Shown: in pieces, positions 7,252-17,572 of the stretch
Layout of the letters: every line of letters begins with the position of its first letter
Numbering within the stretch: position 1 is the first letter of the stretch
NCBI RefSeq assembly: GCF_010500995.1
Contig: NZ_QVMK01000023.1
Location: 1 to 43,941 of the forward strand
Direction: 5' to 3'
DNA: 43,941 bases
Origin: Bacteroides sp. 224
GTDB lineage: Bacteria; Bacteroidota; Bacteroidia; Bacteroidales; Bacteroidaceae
Notes under the pieces: model-generated
Database searches by the model: none
Told to the model about the DNA's origin: nothing
What the model saw: only the letters and a program-made list of their open reading frames with translations
Program-made: the position numbers and the translations under genes

Positions 7252-8202
7252 ATGGATATATCTGTTGTAATCCCATTGTTCAATGAAGAAGAATCGCTAC
7301 CCGAGCTTTATAACTGGATAAACCGGGTGATGAAAGAGAATGGCTTTTCATACGAAGTTATTTTCATAAATGATGGAAGTACAGACAAATCCTGGAGAGT
7401 CATAGAATCCTTAAAGAAGCAATCGGACACAGTTCGGGGTATTAAGTTCCGTCGTAATTATGGTAAATCAGCCGCACTCTATTGTGGTTTTAAAGAAGCC
7501 GAAGGAGATGTTATTATTACTATGGATGCCGATCTTCAGGATAGCCCGGATGAAATTCCCGAACTCTATCGCATGATTAAAGAGGAAGGATATGATCTGG
7601 TTTCCGGCTGGAAGGAGAAAAGATACGACCCAATTTCGAAAACCATGCCAACCAAGCTGTTCAATGCTACAGCACGAAAAGTTTCCGGCATCAAGAACTT
7701 ACATGATTTTAATTGCGGACTGAAGTCCTATAATAAAGAGGTGGTAAAAAACATCGAAGTTTACGGAGAAATGCACCGCTATATACCTTATATTGCCAAA
7801 AATGCCGGTTTCGATAAGATTGGCGAAAAAGTAGTTCACCATCAGGCTCGCAAATACGGAAAGACAAAATTCGGTATCAGTCGTTTCTTTAATGGCTATC
7901 TGGATTTGATCTCATTGTGGTTTCTGTCTCGTTTCGGTGTAAAGCCTATGCACCTTTTCGGGTTACTGGGCTCATTGATGTTTTTTATAGGATTCGTTGC
8001 TGTGGCAATAGTGGGTATCATGAAGCTATACTATATGCATCATGATATGCCTTATCGACTGGTTACAGATTCTCCTTACTTTTATCTGTCGCTTACTTCG
8101 ATGATTATCGGAACACAACTTTTCGTTGCCGGCTTTTTAGGAGAAATGATCTCCAGAAATTCATTGGGACGCAATGATTATCAAATAGAAAAAATAATAT
8201 AA
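7252..8202 (+). CDS. Family 2 glycosyltransferase, polyprenyl-phosphate sugar transferase type
   Basis: This 316-aa protein has an N-terminal GT-A domain: VVIPLFNEEESLPELY at the start, the nucleotide-binding NDGS near residue 41, and the metal-binding DADLQD near residue 92. The HDFNCGLKSY segment is typical of the DPM1/GtrB/ArnC subgroup, which moves a sugar from a nucleotide donor to polyprenyl phosphate at the inner membrane. Two C-terminal membrane helices (about 236-262 and 277-300) fit the GtrB/ArnC architecture. It sits between the DUF4199-like gene and a lipoprotein gene, 7 nt from the latter. The donor sugar cannot be told from sequence. Confidence 0.88.
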   Translation: MDISVVIPLFNEEESLPELYNWINRVMKENGFSYEVIFINDGSTDKSWRVIESLKKQSDTVRGIKFRRNYGKSAALYCGFKEAEGDVIITMDADLQDSPDEIPELYRMIKEEGYDLVSGWKEKRYDPISKTMPTKLFNATARKVSGIKNLHDFNCGLKSYNKEVVKNIEVYGEMHRYIPYIAKNAGFDKIGEKVVHHQARKYGKTKFGISRFFNGYLDLISLWFLSRFGVKPMHLFGLLGSLMFFIGFVAVAIVGIMKLYYMHHDMPYRLVTDSPYFYLSLTSMIIGTQLFVAGFLGEMISRNSLGRNDYQIEKII

Positions 8203-8209
8203 AATAACT

Positions 8210-8749
8210 ATGAAGAAGTTTACGAGCTTATTATTAATCATTATGATTGCTTGCCCGATAATCAGTTCTTTCCTCTCCTCATGTGCGAGCGAAAGCGATT
8301 GTTCGATGGCCGGAAGACCGAGGTTATTTATTTATCCATTCAAAATTAATCCGGAAACCGGAGAGATATCGAAAGATACCATCCCTTGGTTAACTGTTAC
8401 TGCATTATCTACAAACTATACTATTATAAATAAAGGAGAGAAACTCGAACTATTAGAAATTCCACTTAGTTATTCAGCAGATTCATCTTCCTTAAAGCTC
8501 GAATATAAATATGTGAGAAATCCTGAAGCAGATGAAAAAGATAGAGTAACAGTAACAGTTATCGACACCCTCACTATCTGGCACACTAACTCGCCAACCT
8601 TCATTTCAATGGACTGTGGATATGAAGTAAAACAAAGGATAGATGGATATAAATGTACTACATATTTAGTAGATTCAATAGCCGATTTTGATCTTAATAC
8701 AAATACCAATGCGACCAAAAACCTTGAGATATTCCATATTTACCGTTAA
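8210..8749 (+). CDS. DUF6452-like lipoprotein
   Basis: This 179-aa protein has a lipoprotein signal: a basic start MKKF, a hydrophobic core and a lipobox-like SSC at about residues 23-25. The mature part is a small beta-rich domain of the type named DUF6452 in Bacteroidales. Its function is unknown. Its 3' end overlaps the next gene, which encodes an outer-membrane protein, by 41 bp. The two are probably translationally coupled and may act together at the outer membrane. The family name is from memory of the conserved gene pair and is less certain than the lipoprotein call. Confidence 0.7.
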   Translation: MKKFTSLLLIIMIACPIISSFLSSCASESDCSMAGRPRLFIYPFKINPETGEISKDTIPWLTVTALSTNYTIINKGEKLELLEIPLSYSADSSSLKLEYKYVRNPEADEKDRVTVTVIDTLTIWHTNSPTFISMDCGYEVKQRIDGYKCTTYLVDSIADFDLNTNTNATKNLEIFHIYR

Positions 8750-9458
8750 CCTGTTGTTGCTTTTTTCTCTAAGCATTCCGGCACAGGCACAGGAAAAAGA
8801 GGAAAAAAAGAAAGAATCCGAGGTTACCGAAAAAATCCCCCTCTACAATGGAATTTTTATCGGAGCCGACATCTATGGATTAGGGGCAAGTGTATTTGGA
8901 AGCGACTTTTTAAGTTCCGAAATCAGCTTAGAGGTCGATCTGAAAAACCGTTTCTTACCAGTAGCCGAAATTGGTTATGGTACTACCGATACATGGACAG
9001 AAACCGGTATTCACTATAAGAGTAATGCTCCCTACTTTCGTTTAGGGTTGAATTACAACACCATGCATAAAAAAATAAATAATATCGGATATCTTTATGT
9101 AGGTTTCAGATATGGAATCAGCTCTTTTAAATATGATGTGTATACTCCTACTTTAGAAGATCCAACCTACGGAGGAGGCACAAACCCTAATTTAGAAGAC
9201 CCAGTATGGGGAGGAAGCCTTCCTTATGATTATAGAGATCAGAAAGCAACTATGCACTGGGTTGAATTCCTGGCGGGGGTACGTGTAAATATATATAAGA
9301 ATATCAGTATGGGTTGGGCATTCCGCATGAAATATCGCAGCAGCACTTCACTTAGCAAATATGGCGACCCTTGGTATGTTCCGGGATTTGGCGAATACAA
9401 AGGAAACAACATAGGTATCACGTATACTATATCTTATAAAATTCCGGCTAAGAAATGA
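8709..9458 (+). CDS. DUF6048-like outer-membrane beta-barrel protein
   Basis: This protein of about 249 aa begins MRPKTLRYSIF with a signal peptide ending at PAQAQ, then a charged linker rich in Lys and Glu. The rest has alternating aromatic and polar strands (YLYVGFRYGISSFKYDVY, MGWAFRMKYR, NNIGITYTISYKI) ending near a C-terminal strand, as expected for a small barrel. The ATG at 8709 is preferred; a TTG at 8688 would add seven residues before a good signal peptide. It overlaps the upstream lipoprotein gene by 41 bp and the following mntP by 4 bp (ATGA). The family name is inferred from gene context and sequence character. Confidence 0.7.
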   Translation: MRPKTLRYSIFTVNLLLLFSLSIPAQAQEKEEKKKESEVTEKIPLYNGIFIGADIYGLGASVFGSDFLSSEISLEVDLKNRFLPVAEIGYGTTDTWTETGIHYKSNAPYFRLGLNYNTMHKKINNIGYLYVGFRYGISSFKYDVYTPTLEDPTYGGGTNPNLEDPVWGGSLPYDYRDQKATMHWVEFLAGVRVNIYKNISMGWAFRMKYRSSTSLSKYGDPWYVPGFGEYKGNNIGITYTISYKIPAKK

Positions 9459-10030
9459 CAAGTTTCGAAATTTGGCTGATCGCTATCGGAGTGGCTATGG
9501 ATTGCTTTGCCGTATCCATAGCAAGCGGCATCTTTCTAAAGAAAATAGCATTTCGCCCCATGCTAACCATGGCATTTTTCTTTGGTCTTTTTCAGGCTAT
9601 AATGCCTTTACTGGGATGGCTTGGCGGAAGCACACTCAGCCATCTGATAGCGAGCATCGACCACTGGATAGCTTTTTGCATCCTTACTTTCCTTGGATTA
9701 AGAATGGTGAGAGAATCATTGAAGGAGGAAGATTGTAAACAAGGACTGAATCCTGCAAGTTTAAAAATCATATTAACATTGGCGGTAGCTACCAGTATAG
9801 ATGCATTGGCTGTTGGTGTTTCCTTTGCCTTTTTGGAAATGAACACAATCAGTGACATTATAGGTCCTATCATCATCATCGGACTGGTGTCTTTCGTGCT
9901 CAGTATCATCGGGTTTATAGCCGGAAGCTGCACTAAAAATGCGTGCAAATTACGTGCCGACTTATGGGGCGGTATTATACTCATTATAATAGGTGTTAAA
10001 ATTCTTATAGAACATATAGCTCTTCAATAA
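9455..10030 (+). CDS. mntP: Manganese efflux pump MntP
   Basis: This 191-aa, six-helix membrane protein matches MntP (formerly DUF204), which exports Mn2+. The two internal repeats each carry the functional Asp-containing motif: AIGVAMDCFAVSIASG near the start and AVATSIDALAVGVSF in the second half. Length is typical (about 190). The start codon overlaps the stop of the preceding gene by 4 bp, so translation is probably coupled. No manganese riboswitch is visible, as expected for an internal operon gene. Confidence 0.92.
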   Translation: MTSFEIWLIAIGVAMDCFAVSIASGIFLKKIAFRPMLTMAFFFGLFQAIMPLLGWLGGSTLSHLIASIDHWIAFCILTFLGLRMVRESLKEEDCKQGLNPASLKIILTLAVATSIDALAVGVSFAFLEMNTISDIIGPIIIIGLVSFVLSIIGFIAGSCTKNACKLRADLWGGIILIIIGVKILIEHIALQ

Positions 10031-10035
10031 TTAGC

Positions 10036-11067
10036 ATGGAACCTAAAAAAAAATCAAGACGAATACTTCTGTGGCTTATACCTTTAATTATAGGTACTAT
10101 TTATGTGTTGCATAAACATAATGCCTCGATGGGTTTCCAACAAACAAGAGGTCTTGTTTTCGGCACTATATATACTACAAGCTATCAATACCACGAAGAT
10201 TTAAAACTCGAAATAGAAAAAGAGCTCAAACGACTTGATCTATCCCTCTCCCCTTTCAATAAATCCTCCATCATTACAAAAGTCAATCTGAATGAGGACA
10301 TAGTAACAGATACACTCTTTCAGAATGTATTCAGGAAATCAATGCAAATATCCGAAGAAACTCATGGCGCTTTTGACATTACAATAGCCCCATTAGCCAA
10401 TGCATGGGGATTCGGATTTAAGAAAGGAGAATGGCCGGACTCTACCATGATCGACAGTTTATTGCTACTAACCAACTACAAGAATGTAAGTATAGAAAAC
10501 GGTAAAGTAATAAAGAAAGATCCTCGAATGATGATCAGTTGCAGTGCCATAGCTAAAGGATATGCCACCGATGTTATTGCCCAATTCTTCGAAAGAAAAG
10601 GAATAAAAAACTACATGGTAGATATAGGTGGAGAAGTAGTACTAAAAGGACACAATCCAAGAGAAGAAGAATGGAGAATCGGAATCAATAAACCCATAGA
10701 TGATTCTTTGTCTGTTAACAAACAAGAGCTACAAATTATTCTGCAATTAACAGATGCCGGCATAGCCACTTCGGGCAACTATCGCAATTACTATTATAAA
10801 GACGGTAAAAAGTATGCCCATACCATCGACCCACGTACCGGATATCCCGTGCAACACAACATTCTCTCTGCCACCGTTTTAGCAGAAGATTGTATGACAG
10901 CAGATGCACTGGCCACCGCCTTCATGGTTATGGGATTGGACGAAGCCGAAACTTATCTTAAATCTCATCCCACCATTGGAGCCTGCTTTATTTACAGCGA
11001 CTCAACAGGACAATATAAAACCCACATCACCGAAAACATGCAGAAGTATGTGATTGAGCAAAAGTAA
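10036..11067 (+). CDS. apbE: FAD:protein FMN transferase (ApbE family)
   Basis: This 343-aa protein has an N-terminal membrane anchor (about 9-25) placing the catalytic domain in the periplasm. Motifs of the ApbE fold are present: AHGAFDITIAPL-type DITIAPLANAWGFG, SCSAIAKGYATDVIAQ for FAD binding, MVDIGGEVVLKG, TSGNYRNYY and HTIDPRTGYPV with the metal-binding residues. ApbE attaches FMN to Thr in proteins such as the NqrB/NqrC and RnfG subunits, which are common in Bacteroides. It starts 5 nt after mntP and ends the six-gene run. Its stop is only 2 bp from the convergent gene on the other strand. Confidence 0.92.
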   Translation: MEPKKKSRRILLWLIPLIIGTIYVLHKHNASMGFQQTRGLVFGTIYTTSYQYHEDLKLEIEKELKRLDLSLSPFNKSSIITKVNLNEDIVTDTLFQNVFRKSMQISEETHGAFDITIAPLANAWGFGFKKGEWPDSTMIDSLLLLTNYKNVSIENGKVIKKDPRMMISCSAIAKGYATDVIAQFFERKGIKNYMVDIGGEVVLKGHNPREEEWRIGINKPIDDSLSVNKQELQIILQLTDAGIATSGNYRNYYYKDGKKYAHTIDPRTGYPVQHNILSATVLAEDCMTADALATAFMVMGLDEAETYLKSHPTIGACFIYSDSTGQYKTHITENMQKYVIEQK

Positions 11068-11069
11068 AA

Positions 11070-11441
11070 TCACTTTTTAAAGATAAAATAAACAGCCATC
11101 ACCAGACAAACAAATGCTGCCAGATGGTTCCATTTTAATTCGGTTCTGAACACAATCATAGAGAAGAGCGTAAATACAACAAGCGTAATTACCTCTTGAA
11201 TGATTTTAAGTTGCATAATATCAAAAGGTCCTCCATTTTCCCTGAATCCTAAGCGGTTGGCAGGTACCTGAAAACAATATTCAAAGAAAGCAATTCCCCA
11301 ACTAATTGCAATTACTCCAATCAGCGGAAGTGTAGAGAACCAGGAAAACTCTTTCAACTTCAAGTGCCCATACCAGGCAAATGTCATAAAGATGTTGGAT
11401 ATTACCAACAAAAGAATTGAATAAATACCTTGTGAGAGCAT
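11070..11441 (-). CDS. DMT-like small membrane protein (DUF486 family)
   Basis: This 123-aa protein has four membrane helices and the typical DUF486 segment AFFEYCFQVPANRLGF in the middle, followed by QLKIIQEVITL. These proteins resemble half-size drug/metabolite transporters and probably work as dimers; the substrate is unknown. It lies 5 nt after ttcA on the minus strand and shares its promoter. Convergent apbE ends 2 bp away, leaving no room for an independent terminator between them. Confidence 0.85.
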   Translation of the reverse strand: MLSQGIYSILLLVISNIFMTFAWYGHLKLKEFSWFSTLPLIGVIAISWGIAFFEYCFQVPANRLGFRENGGPFDIMQLKIIQEVITLVVFTLFSMIVFRTELKWNHLAAFVCLVMAVYFIFKK

Positions 11442-11446
11442 GGGAC

Positions 11447-12211
11447 TTATTTATTAGAAATGTTATTTGTTACTTTTTCGGGTAATAAATCTGTTTGAAT
11501 ATTAGTCATACTTCCCCAAAGGCTATATCTGGCCTCCGGATTCATTTCTTCAAGCTGTCGAAGTATGCCTTTCATATCACTTCGGCTGGACTGCGATTCA
11601 TAAGGACAGTTCTTCTCCTGCTTCTTATAATCTCTTACCAGAGAAAGAGCTGTTAAATCAGCTTCATGTACCAAGCACATAGGGCGAATAATAGTCATGT
11701 TAAACTTGCGCATCATCAATTTGGGAGGCATTGTACTAAAAGCTCCCTGATAAGTTACATTCATCAGGAGAGTTTCCAATATATCATCCATGTGATGCCC
11801 TAATGCTATTTTATTACAGCCATGTTCTTTAGCTACTGTAAATAGAGCTTTTCTTCTGTTCCAGGAACATAAGAAACAGGGAGATTTACGTGTATCTGTA
11901 GAAGGATCGAAAGAGGTTTCGTAAACAATCAGAGGAATATCATAAGCATCTGTATGGCTTTTCAAATACTCCAAGTCACTTTGATAAGGAATATTCTTCA
12001 TTACAACATGTACGGCTATTAAAGAAAAACGAGGTTTAAATATACGAGAACGTCTGCCGAGTAATTCAACTAAGGCTAAAGAGTCCTTCCCACCGGAAAG
12101 GCCTATCAGAATTTTATCCCCCTCCTCTATCAACCCATATTGAACAACACCTTTATTAAAACGTTTGTCAATAAGGCGAATCAACTTTTCTTCTGCTGTA
12201 AATTGTGCCAT
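11447..12211 (-). CDS. ttcA: tRNA 2-thiocytidine biosynthesis protein TtcA-like
   Basis: This 254-aa PP-loop ATPase has the pyrophosphate-binding motif GLSGGKDSLAL near residue 36, the CFLCSWNRRKALF segment with the CxxC pair that holds an iron-sulfur cluster in TtcA, GHHMDDILETLLMN, and a third Cys in KNCPYES. TtcA thiolates cytidine 32 of certain tRNAs. The length is slightly below the E. coli protein, as is normal for Bacteroides homologues. It has its own -7 box upstream and is followed closely by the DUF486-type gene. Substrate position is by homology only. Confidence 0.85.
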   Translation of the reverse strand: MAQFTAEEKLIRLIDKRFNKGVVQYGLIEEGDKILIGLSGGKDSLALVELLGRRSRIFKPRFSLIAVHVVMKNIPYQSDLEYLKSHTDAYDIPLIVYETSFDPSTDTRKSPCFLCSWNRRKALFTVAKEHGCNKIALGHHMDDILETLLMNVTYQGAFSTMPPKLMMRKFNMTIIRPMCLVHEADLTALSLVRDYKKQEKNCPYESQSSRSDMKGILRQLEEMNPEARYSLWGSMTNIQTDLLPEKVTNNISNK

Positions 12212-12243
12212 AAAGTTCTTTAATCAACCAACAAATTAGGTTG

Positions 12244-12251
12244 CAAAAGTA
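12244..12251 (-). promoter_or_regulatory. -7 box TACTTTTG for ttcA
   Basis: The minus strand reads attacTTTTGCAACC, 32 nt before the ttcA start. The same TTACTTTTGCAACCTAAT arrangement stands in front of the SNF2 gene at 16029-16036. Confidence 0.6.
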
Positions 12252-12343
12252 ATAAACTCATTATGGATTGAAAAATAAATTTCTTACTAAAAGCGTAATT
12301 AACTCCCCTGCAATATATTTTTTTGTTTTGTTGCAAAAAGCAT

Positions 12344-12412
12344 TACCGAGCAGTACTGGTCGGTAATACCGAGTAGTACTGGTGGGGAGTACCGACCAGT
12401 ACTGGTGGGTAA
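12344..12412. repeat. Three tandem 23-bp palindromic units
   Basis: Units start at 12344, 12367 and 12390 and are spaced exactly 23 bp. Each is a variant of the perfect 20-bp palindrome accgaccagtactggtcggt; the first departs from it only in the left half, the second and third in either half. The array lies in the 373-bp gap between ttcA and the SNF2 gene, downstream of the latter. There are no spacers, so it is not a CRISPR array. It could be a cluster of binding sites or a small repeat element. Confidence 0.85.
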
Positions 12413-12492
12413 AGGTAGTTTGCCTGAATTGAAAATTCAGTTTGGTTAGAGCTTTCAGTAGAACTGGTTTATAGCAAATTTTTTATTTCGAT

Positions 12493-12517
12493 CCTACTAT
12501 TACATAAATATAGTAGG
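12493..12517. other. Hairpin downstream of the SNF2 gene
   Basis: cctactat (12493-12500) pairs with atagtagg (12510-12517) around 9 nt. On the minus strand it is followed by an A-rich rather than U-rich stretch, so it is at best a weak terminator for the SNF2 transcript. Apart from this and the tandem palindromes, nothing else was recognised in 12252-12584. Confidence 0.4.
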
Positions 12518-12584
12518 CATTCTCAACGAGTTTGTGCCACTCATTGCCACCAGCTCGACACAAAGCAATCTCTTTTCTTATTTA

Positions 12585-15500
12585 TTAAAGTTCAAATAGA
12601 CTTCTCAGTTCCTTATCATTGAGGTTTCCGATCCAATTTTCGCCTGTCGAAACAGTCATATTTGCTAAAGTTTTTTTAGCTTGAATCATATCATTAATTT
12701 TTTCTTCGAATGTGCCTTTAGTAATGAATCGATGTACCATTACGTTACTTTTTTGACCGATACGATAGGCACGGTCGGTGGCTTGTGCTTCTACAGCCGG
12801 GTTCCACCACAAATCGTAGTGTATCACGTGGTTGGCAGCGGTAAGGTTTAATCCTGTTCCGGCAGCTTTGAGCGACAGAATAAATATTTTATCTGCACGG
12901 TTATTTTGGAAATTGTCCACCATTTCCTTGCGTTGTTTCAAAGTACATCCCCCATGATAGAATAAAGGTGTTTCACCATAACGATCAGCAATGAATTGTT
13001 TAAGCATCGTTCCCATTTCGACAAACTGGGTGAAGATTAACACTTTTTCGTTAGCATCTACAATGGTGTCAAGTTTATCAAAAAGTAAATCTGCTTTTCC
13101 CGAAAGCGTGGCATCTAAAACTCTATTTTTCAGGAAGAGCGCAGGGTGGTTGCATATCTGTTTCAGTGCCAGTATCATTTGTAATACCAGACCCTGACGG
13201 GCGAACAATGTTTTATGATCTGCTCCTTCCATAGACTCAATTGCAGCTAAAGCCTCCTGTAATGTTTGTTGATAAAGACTCGCCTGTTCTTTGGTGAGAT
13301 GAGCATAGCTATCCATTTCTATTTTATCCGGAAGGTCGGTAATAATTGTTTTATCCGTTTTAAGTCTTCGCATCATAAAGGGAGCTGTTACCAATTTCAG
13401 TTTACCAGCCACTTCCAAATCATTTTTGTTCTGTATAGGATTGGCATACATTTCTTTAAAGTTGGATATACTTCCTAAAAATCCACGATTAGCAAAGTCC
13501 ATAATGCTCCATAGTTCACTCAATCGGTTTTCTACCGGGGTTCCACTCATTGCTATACATGTATTTGCGCCAATACTTTTAATGGCCTTGCTTTGTGCTG
13601 TATCTTGGTTCTTTATATTCTGAGCTTCGTCAATTACTATTACCTGCCATTTTACTTTTTTCAGAATCTGTGTGTCGCTTCTTGCTATTCCGTAAGATGT
13701 CAACAAAATATCAAATGAGACTTTTTTATCTAACTTTCGGTTGATACCATGATATAGCATGACGTGGAGAGAAGGTGCAAATTTTTCAAATTCAGCCATC
13801 CAATTGGCAAGCAATCCGGTTGGGACTACTATTAATGCTTTCTGTATGTCTATTGCTCCTTCTTGTTTATATTTGAGTAGGGTGGCAATTACTTGCAATG
13901 TTTTACCAAGCCCCATATCGTCGGCAAGTACACTTCCAAAACCGATTTGTGAATTGCGATACATCCATGAAAATCCCCTCTGTTGATAAGGACGAAGCGT
14001 GGCGTTGAGCCCTTGAGGCAAAGCAACATTAGGTGCTTGAGTCAATTCCCGAATCATTTCTTTCACCTCACTACTAAGTGAAATGGCTGCACCTAAGTAT
14101 TCATTGCTAAGGGCTATTCTAAGCATTTCGAGTGAGGACAGATTTTTAGTTGAGGTAAACTGTTTACGCAATTTCTCAAGATCATCAGGAGATACATAGA
14201 TGTAGTTTGTTTTATACTTTATTAATCCATTGCTGGTTTTCAGTAATTTATTAAATTCACTTTCGCTCATTACCATGTTACCTACTGCCACTTGCCAATC
14301 GTAATCCAGCAAACTATCCAGGCGCAGGAATGTCTTGCCATCTTTAGCTTTCGATTTTATGCGTATGCTGGCTTTAGGTCTAAGTATTTGTTGCAGTGAT
14401 TTTGGCAAAAGTATATCAATATCCAGTAATCGTATTGCAGGTATAGCCTGTATAAGAAAAGGAGCAAAATCACGATCTGTAAGAATGATATCTGTTTTAC
14501 CTTGTTGGTTGATATAATCGTCAACTCCCGGAATAAAAGAACTCAGATGTGTAAGTGATTGTAACACTTCGAATCTTATTTTTTCGTACTTTTTTTGTTC
14601 CAGTATATCGCGTAAAGGTATTTTTTTCGCAGATTGTTTCTTTTGCGTTTCTATTTCAATTGTCAACCTGAAAGAATTTTCTTCCAGTTCATCAACAACA
14701 ATAGATGGACGATAATTTCCCTGTGTGATAAAATAACGTTGTATCCAAGAGTTAATGCCTCCCGGAAGAGCTTTTTCGCCCGGAGCACTAAAAGCGTATG
14801 CTTGTTTATGAAAGAACAGATCAAGAAAGATATCTTTTGTTGGAGTTCCACATCGCTTTTCTATCAGAGATGACATGAAAGAAGATATCAGATCTATTGA
14901 AATATGTTCAAGTTGTTCTATCAAGGTTTTTACAGGTTTACTGATTATGGCAGGTAACCAGCGTACCAGATATAATCCTGAATTGAGGGATACTATCTGC
15001 GGAATGACAGCCCCATTTGCCACCAGGTTTATGCTCAACTGTAAAATAGTATACAATGAAGCTACTGATGGTTGGTAGTTGTTAGTAAGACCGGCCGGTA
15101 TTTGCCACAATGCAGCAATTAGACTTTGTAGAGACAACTCGCTTATTTCACCATCAACCTGTACAATAGCATTATTATTTGCATCTATTTCAACTTTTAT
15201 ATCAGTATGTTTGGTTATCAAAAAAGAACTATCCAAAGTAACTTTCCCCTTCAATATTTGCTGTGCGTTACGTTCAGCTTTTTTAAGAAAGGAGGCATAT
15301 ATATCTTTAAAGTTTCCACTGTTTTGATAAAACACAGGAGCTTCGGTCAATAGTTGTATCAATGGGGCGCTAATTGGCTGAAGTATTGAAAAATCAAGTT
15401 GTTTATATGTATTGTTTTCCGATTGCGTTACTTTTCTTTTATTGTTTTTCAGCAGCTCTTTTAGAGCAGGAACAATTGTATTTTGAGTAGAAACATGAAT

Positions 15501-16010
15501 GTTTTCTTTTTCCAATTCTTTTTCCAGTTCTACATTGTGTAATTTGAATACAAGGAAAGGATCGTTATCAATTTCTGCACTTATTTTATATATTACAGCA
15601 GCCAAATGTTTGCAGGGAACAGCCCAATCGGGACAGTTACAGTTCATATTGAAGTCTGTCCACTGTCGGGGAAACACCTTCAAACCAATATTTTGTGCTA
15701 TTGTCAGTACTTCTGGGTCTAATTCCCGATTCAGGAGTTTAGAAATGATTACTGGTTTTTGAGCTAAAGCCTGTATCAGCATTTTCGTTTCTTTTTCAGA
15801 AAACGCAGGCACTATAATAGTTACTTTATACGGTCTTGGGCTACTTCCGGCCACCTTTGCAATTATGGTATTTCCTTCGACGGTTATTTCCTTAACAGAC
15901 CCTTTTTTAGCATAAGCACTTCCCCGAGGTAAACGGTTACTATAATCTATATGAGTTAACGAGTTGAGCCATTGTTGCCCCCACCATGTTTTTCCAAAAT
16001 ATTTCGACAT
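12585..16010 (-). CDS. SWIM zinc-finger SNF2/SWI2 family DNA helicase
   Basis: This large protein of about 1141 aa starts best at 16010 (MSKYFGKTWWGQQWLNSL); the longer in-frame start at 16082 would lie upstream of the promoter box. A SWIM zinc finger, CNC...CKH, lies at about residues 124-135. After a long central region the SNF2 ATPase begins: LADDMGLGKT (Walker A, about residue 697), VIDEAQ (Walker B) and MSGTPVENRLSELW. The C-terminal helicase half has ILSLKAAGTGLNLTAANHV and the arginine-finger DRAYRIGQ. Such proteins translocate on double-stranded DNA and remodel protein-DNA complexes; the bacterial role is poorly defined. It is divergent from the TPR/PD40 gene. Confidence 0.92.
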   Translation of the reverse strand: MSKYFGKTWWGQQWLNSLTHIDYSNRLPRGSAYAKKGSVKEITVEGNTIIAKVAGSSPRPYKVTIIVPAFSEKETKMLIQALAQKPVIISKLLNRELDPEVLTIAQNIGLKVFPRQWTDFNMNCNCPDWAVPCKHLAAVIYKISAEIDNDPFLVFKLHNVELEKELEKENIHVSTQNTIVPALKELLKNNKRKVTQSENNTYKQLDFSILQPISAPLIQLLTEAPVFYQNSGNFKDIYASFLKKAERNAQQILKGKVTLDSSFLITKHTDIKVEIDANNNAIVQVDGEISELSLQSLIAALWQIPAGLTNNYQPSVASLYTILQLSINLVANGAVIPQIVSLNSGLYLVRWLPAIISKPVKTLIEQLEHISIDLISSFMSSLIEKRCGTPTKDIFLDLFFHKQAYAFSAPGEKALPGGINSWIQRYFITQGNYRPSIVVDELEENSFRLTIEIETQKKQSAKKIPLRDILEQKKYEKIRFEVLQSLTHLSSFIPGVDDYINQQGKTDIILTDRDFAPFLIQAIPAIRLLDIDILLPKSLQQILRPKASIRIKSKAKDGKTFLRLDSLLDYDWQVAVGNMVMSESEFNKLLKTSNGLIKYKTNYIYVSPDDLEKLRKQFTSTKNLSSLEMLRIALSNEYLGAAISLSSEVKEMIRELTQAPNVALPQGLNATLRPYQQRGFSWMYRNSQIGFGSVLADDMGLGKTLQVIATLLKYKQEGAIDIQKALIVVPTGLLANWMAEFEKFAPSLHVMLYHGINRKLDKKVSFDILLTSYGIARSDTQILKKVKWQVIVIDEAQNIKNQDTAQSKAIKSIGANTCIAMSGTPVENRLSELWSIMDFANRGFLGSISNFKEMYANPIQNKNDLEVAGKLKLVTAPFMMRRLKTDKTIITDLPDKIEMDSYAHLTKEQASLYQQTLQEALAAIESMEGADHKTLFARQGLVLQMILALKQICNHPALFLKNRVLDATLSGKADLLFDKLDTIVDANEKVLIFTQFVEMGTMLKQFIADRYGETPLFYHGGCTLKQRKEMVDNFQNNRADKIFILSLKAAGTGLNLTAANHVIHYDLWWNPAVEAQATDRAYRIGQKSNVMVHRFITKGTFEEKINDMIQAKKTLANMTVSTGENWIGNLNDKELRSLFEL

Positions 16011-16028
16011 ATAAATATTATTAGGTTG

Positions 16029-16036
16029 CAAAAGTA
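16029..16036 (-). promoter_or_regulatory. -7 box TACTTTTG for the SNF2 helicase gene
   Basis: TACTTTTG on the minus strand places transcription start near 16022, just upstream of the ATG at 16010. This excludes the longer start at 16082. Confidence 0.6.
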
Positions 16037-16100
16037 ATTTTAAAAAACGACTATTTATAAAATACCTTTTGATTATATGCACATGGAAAAAGAAAATTTC

Positions 16101-16108
16101 TATCTTTG
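16101..16108 (+). promoter_or_regulatory. -7 box TATCTTTG for the TPR/PD40-nfeD-floA unit
   Basis: TATCTTTG lies 22 nt before the ATG at 16131. It is divergent from the SNF2 promoter 65 bp away. Confidence 0.6.
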
Positions 16109-16130
16109 TGATTATTAGTTACAAAAAACA

Positions 16131-17570
<1,440 letters not shown>

Positions 17571-17572
17571 GC

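Noticed and set aside
12344..12412. CRISPR array
   Set aside because: The units follow each other with no spacers and no cas genes are present anywhere in the window.
16008..16082. Longer N-terminus for the SNF2 helicase
   Set aside because: The extra 24 codons lie across and upstream of the -7 box and are not protein-like compared with the MSKYFGKTWWGQQW start.
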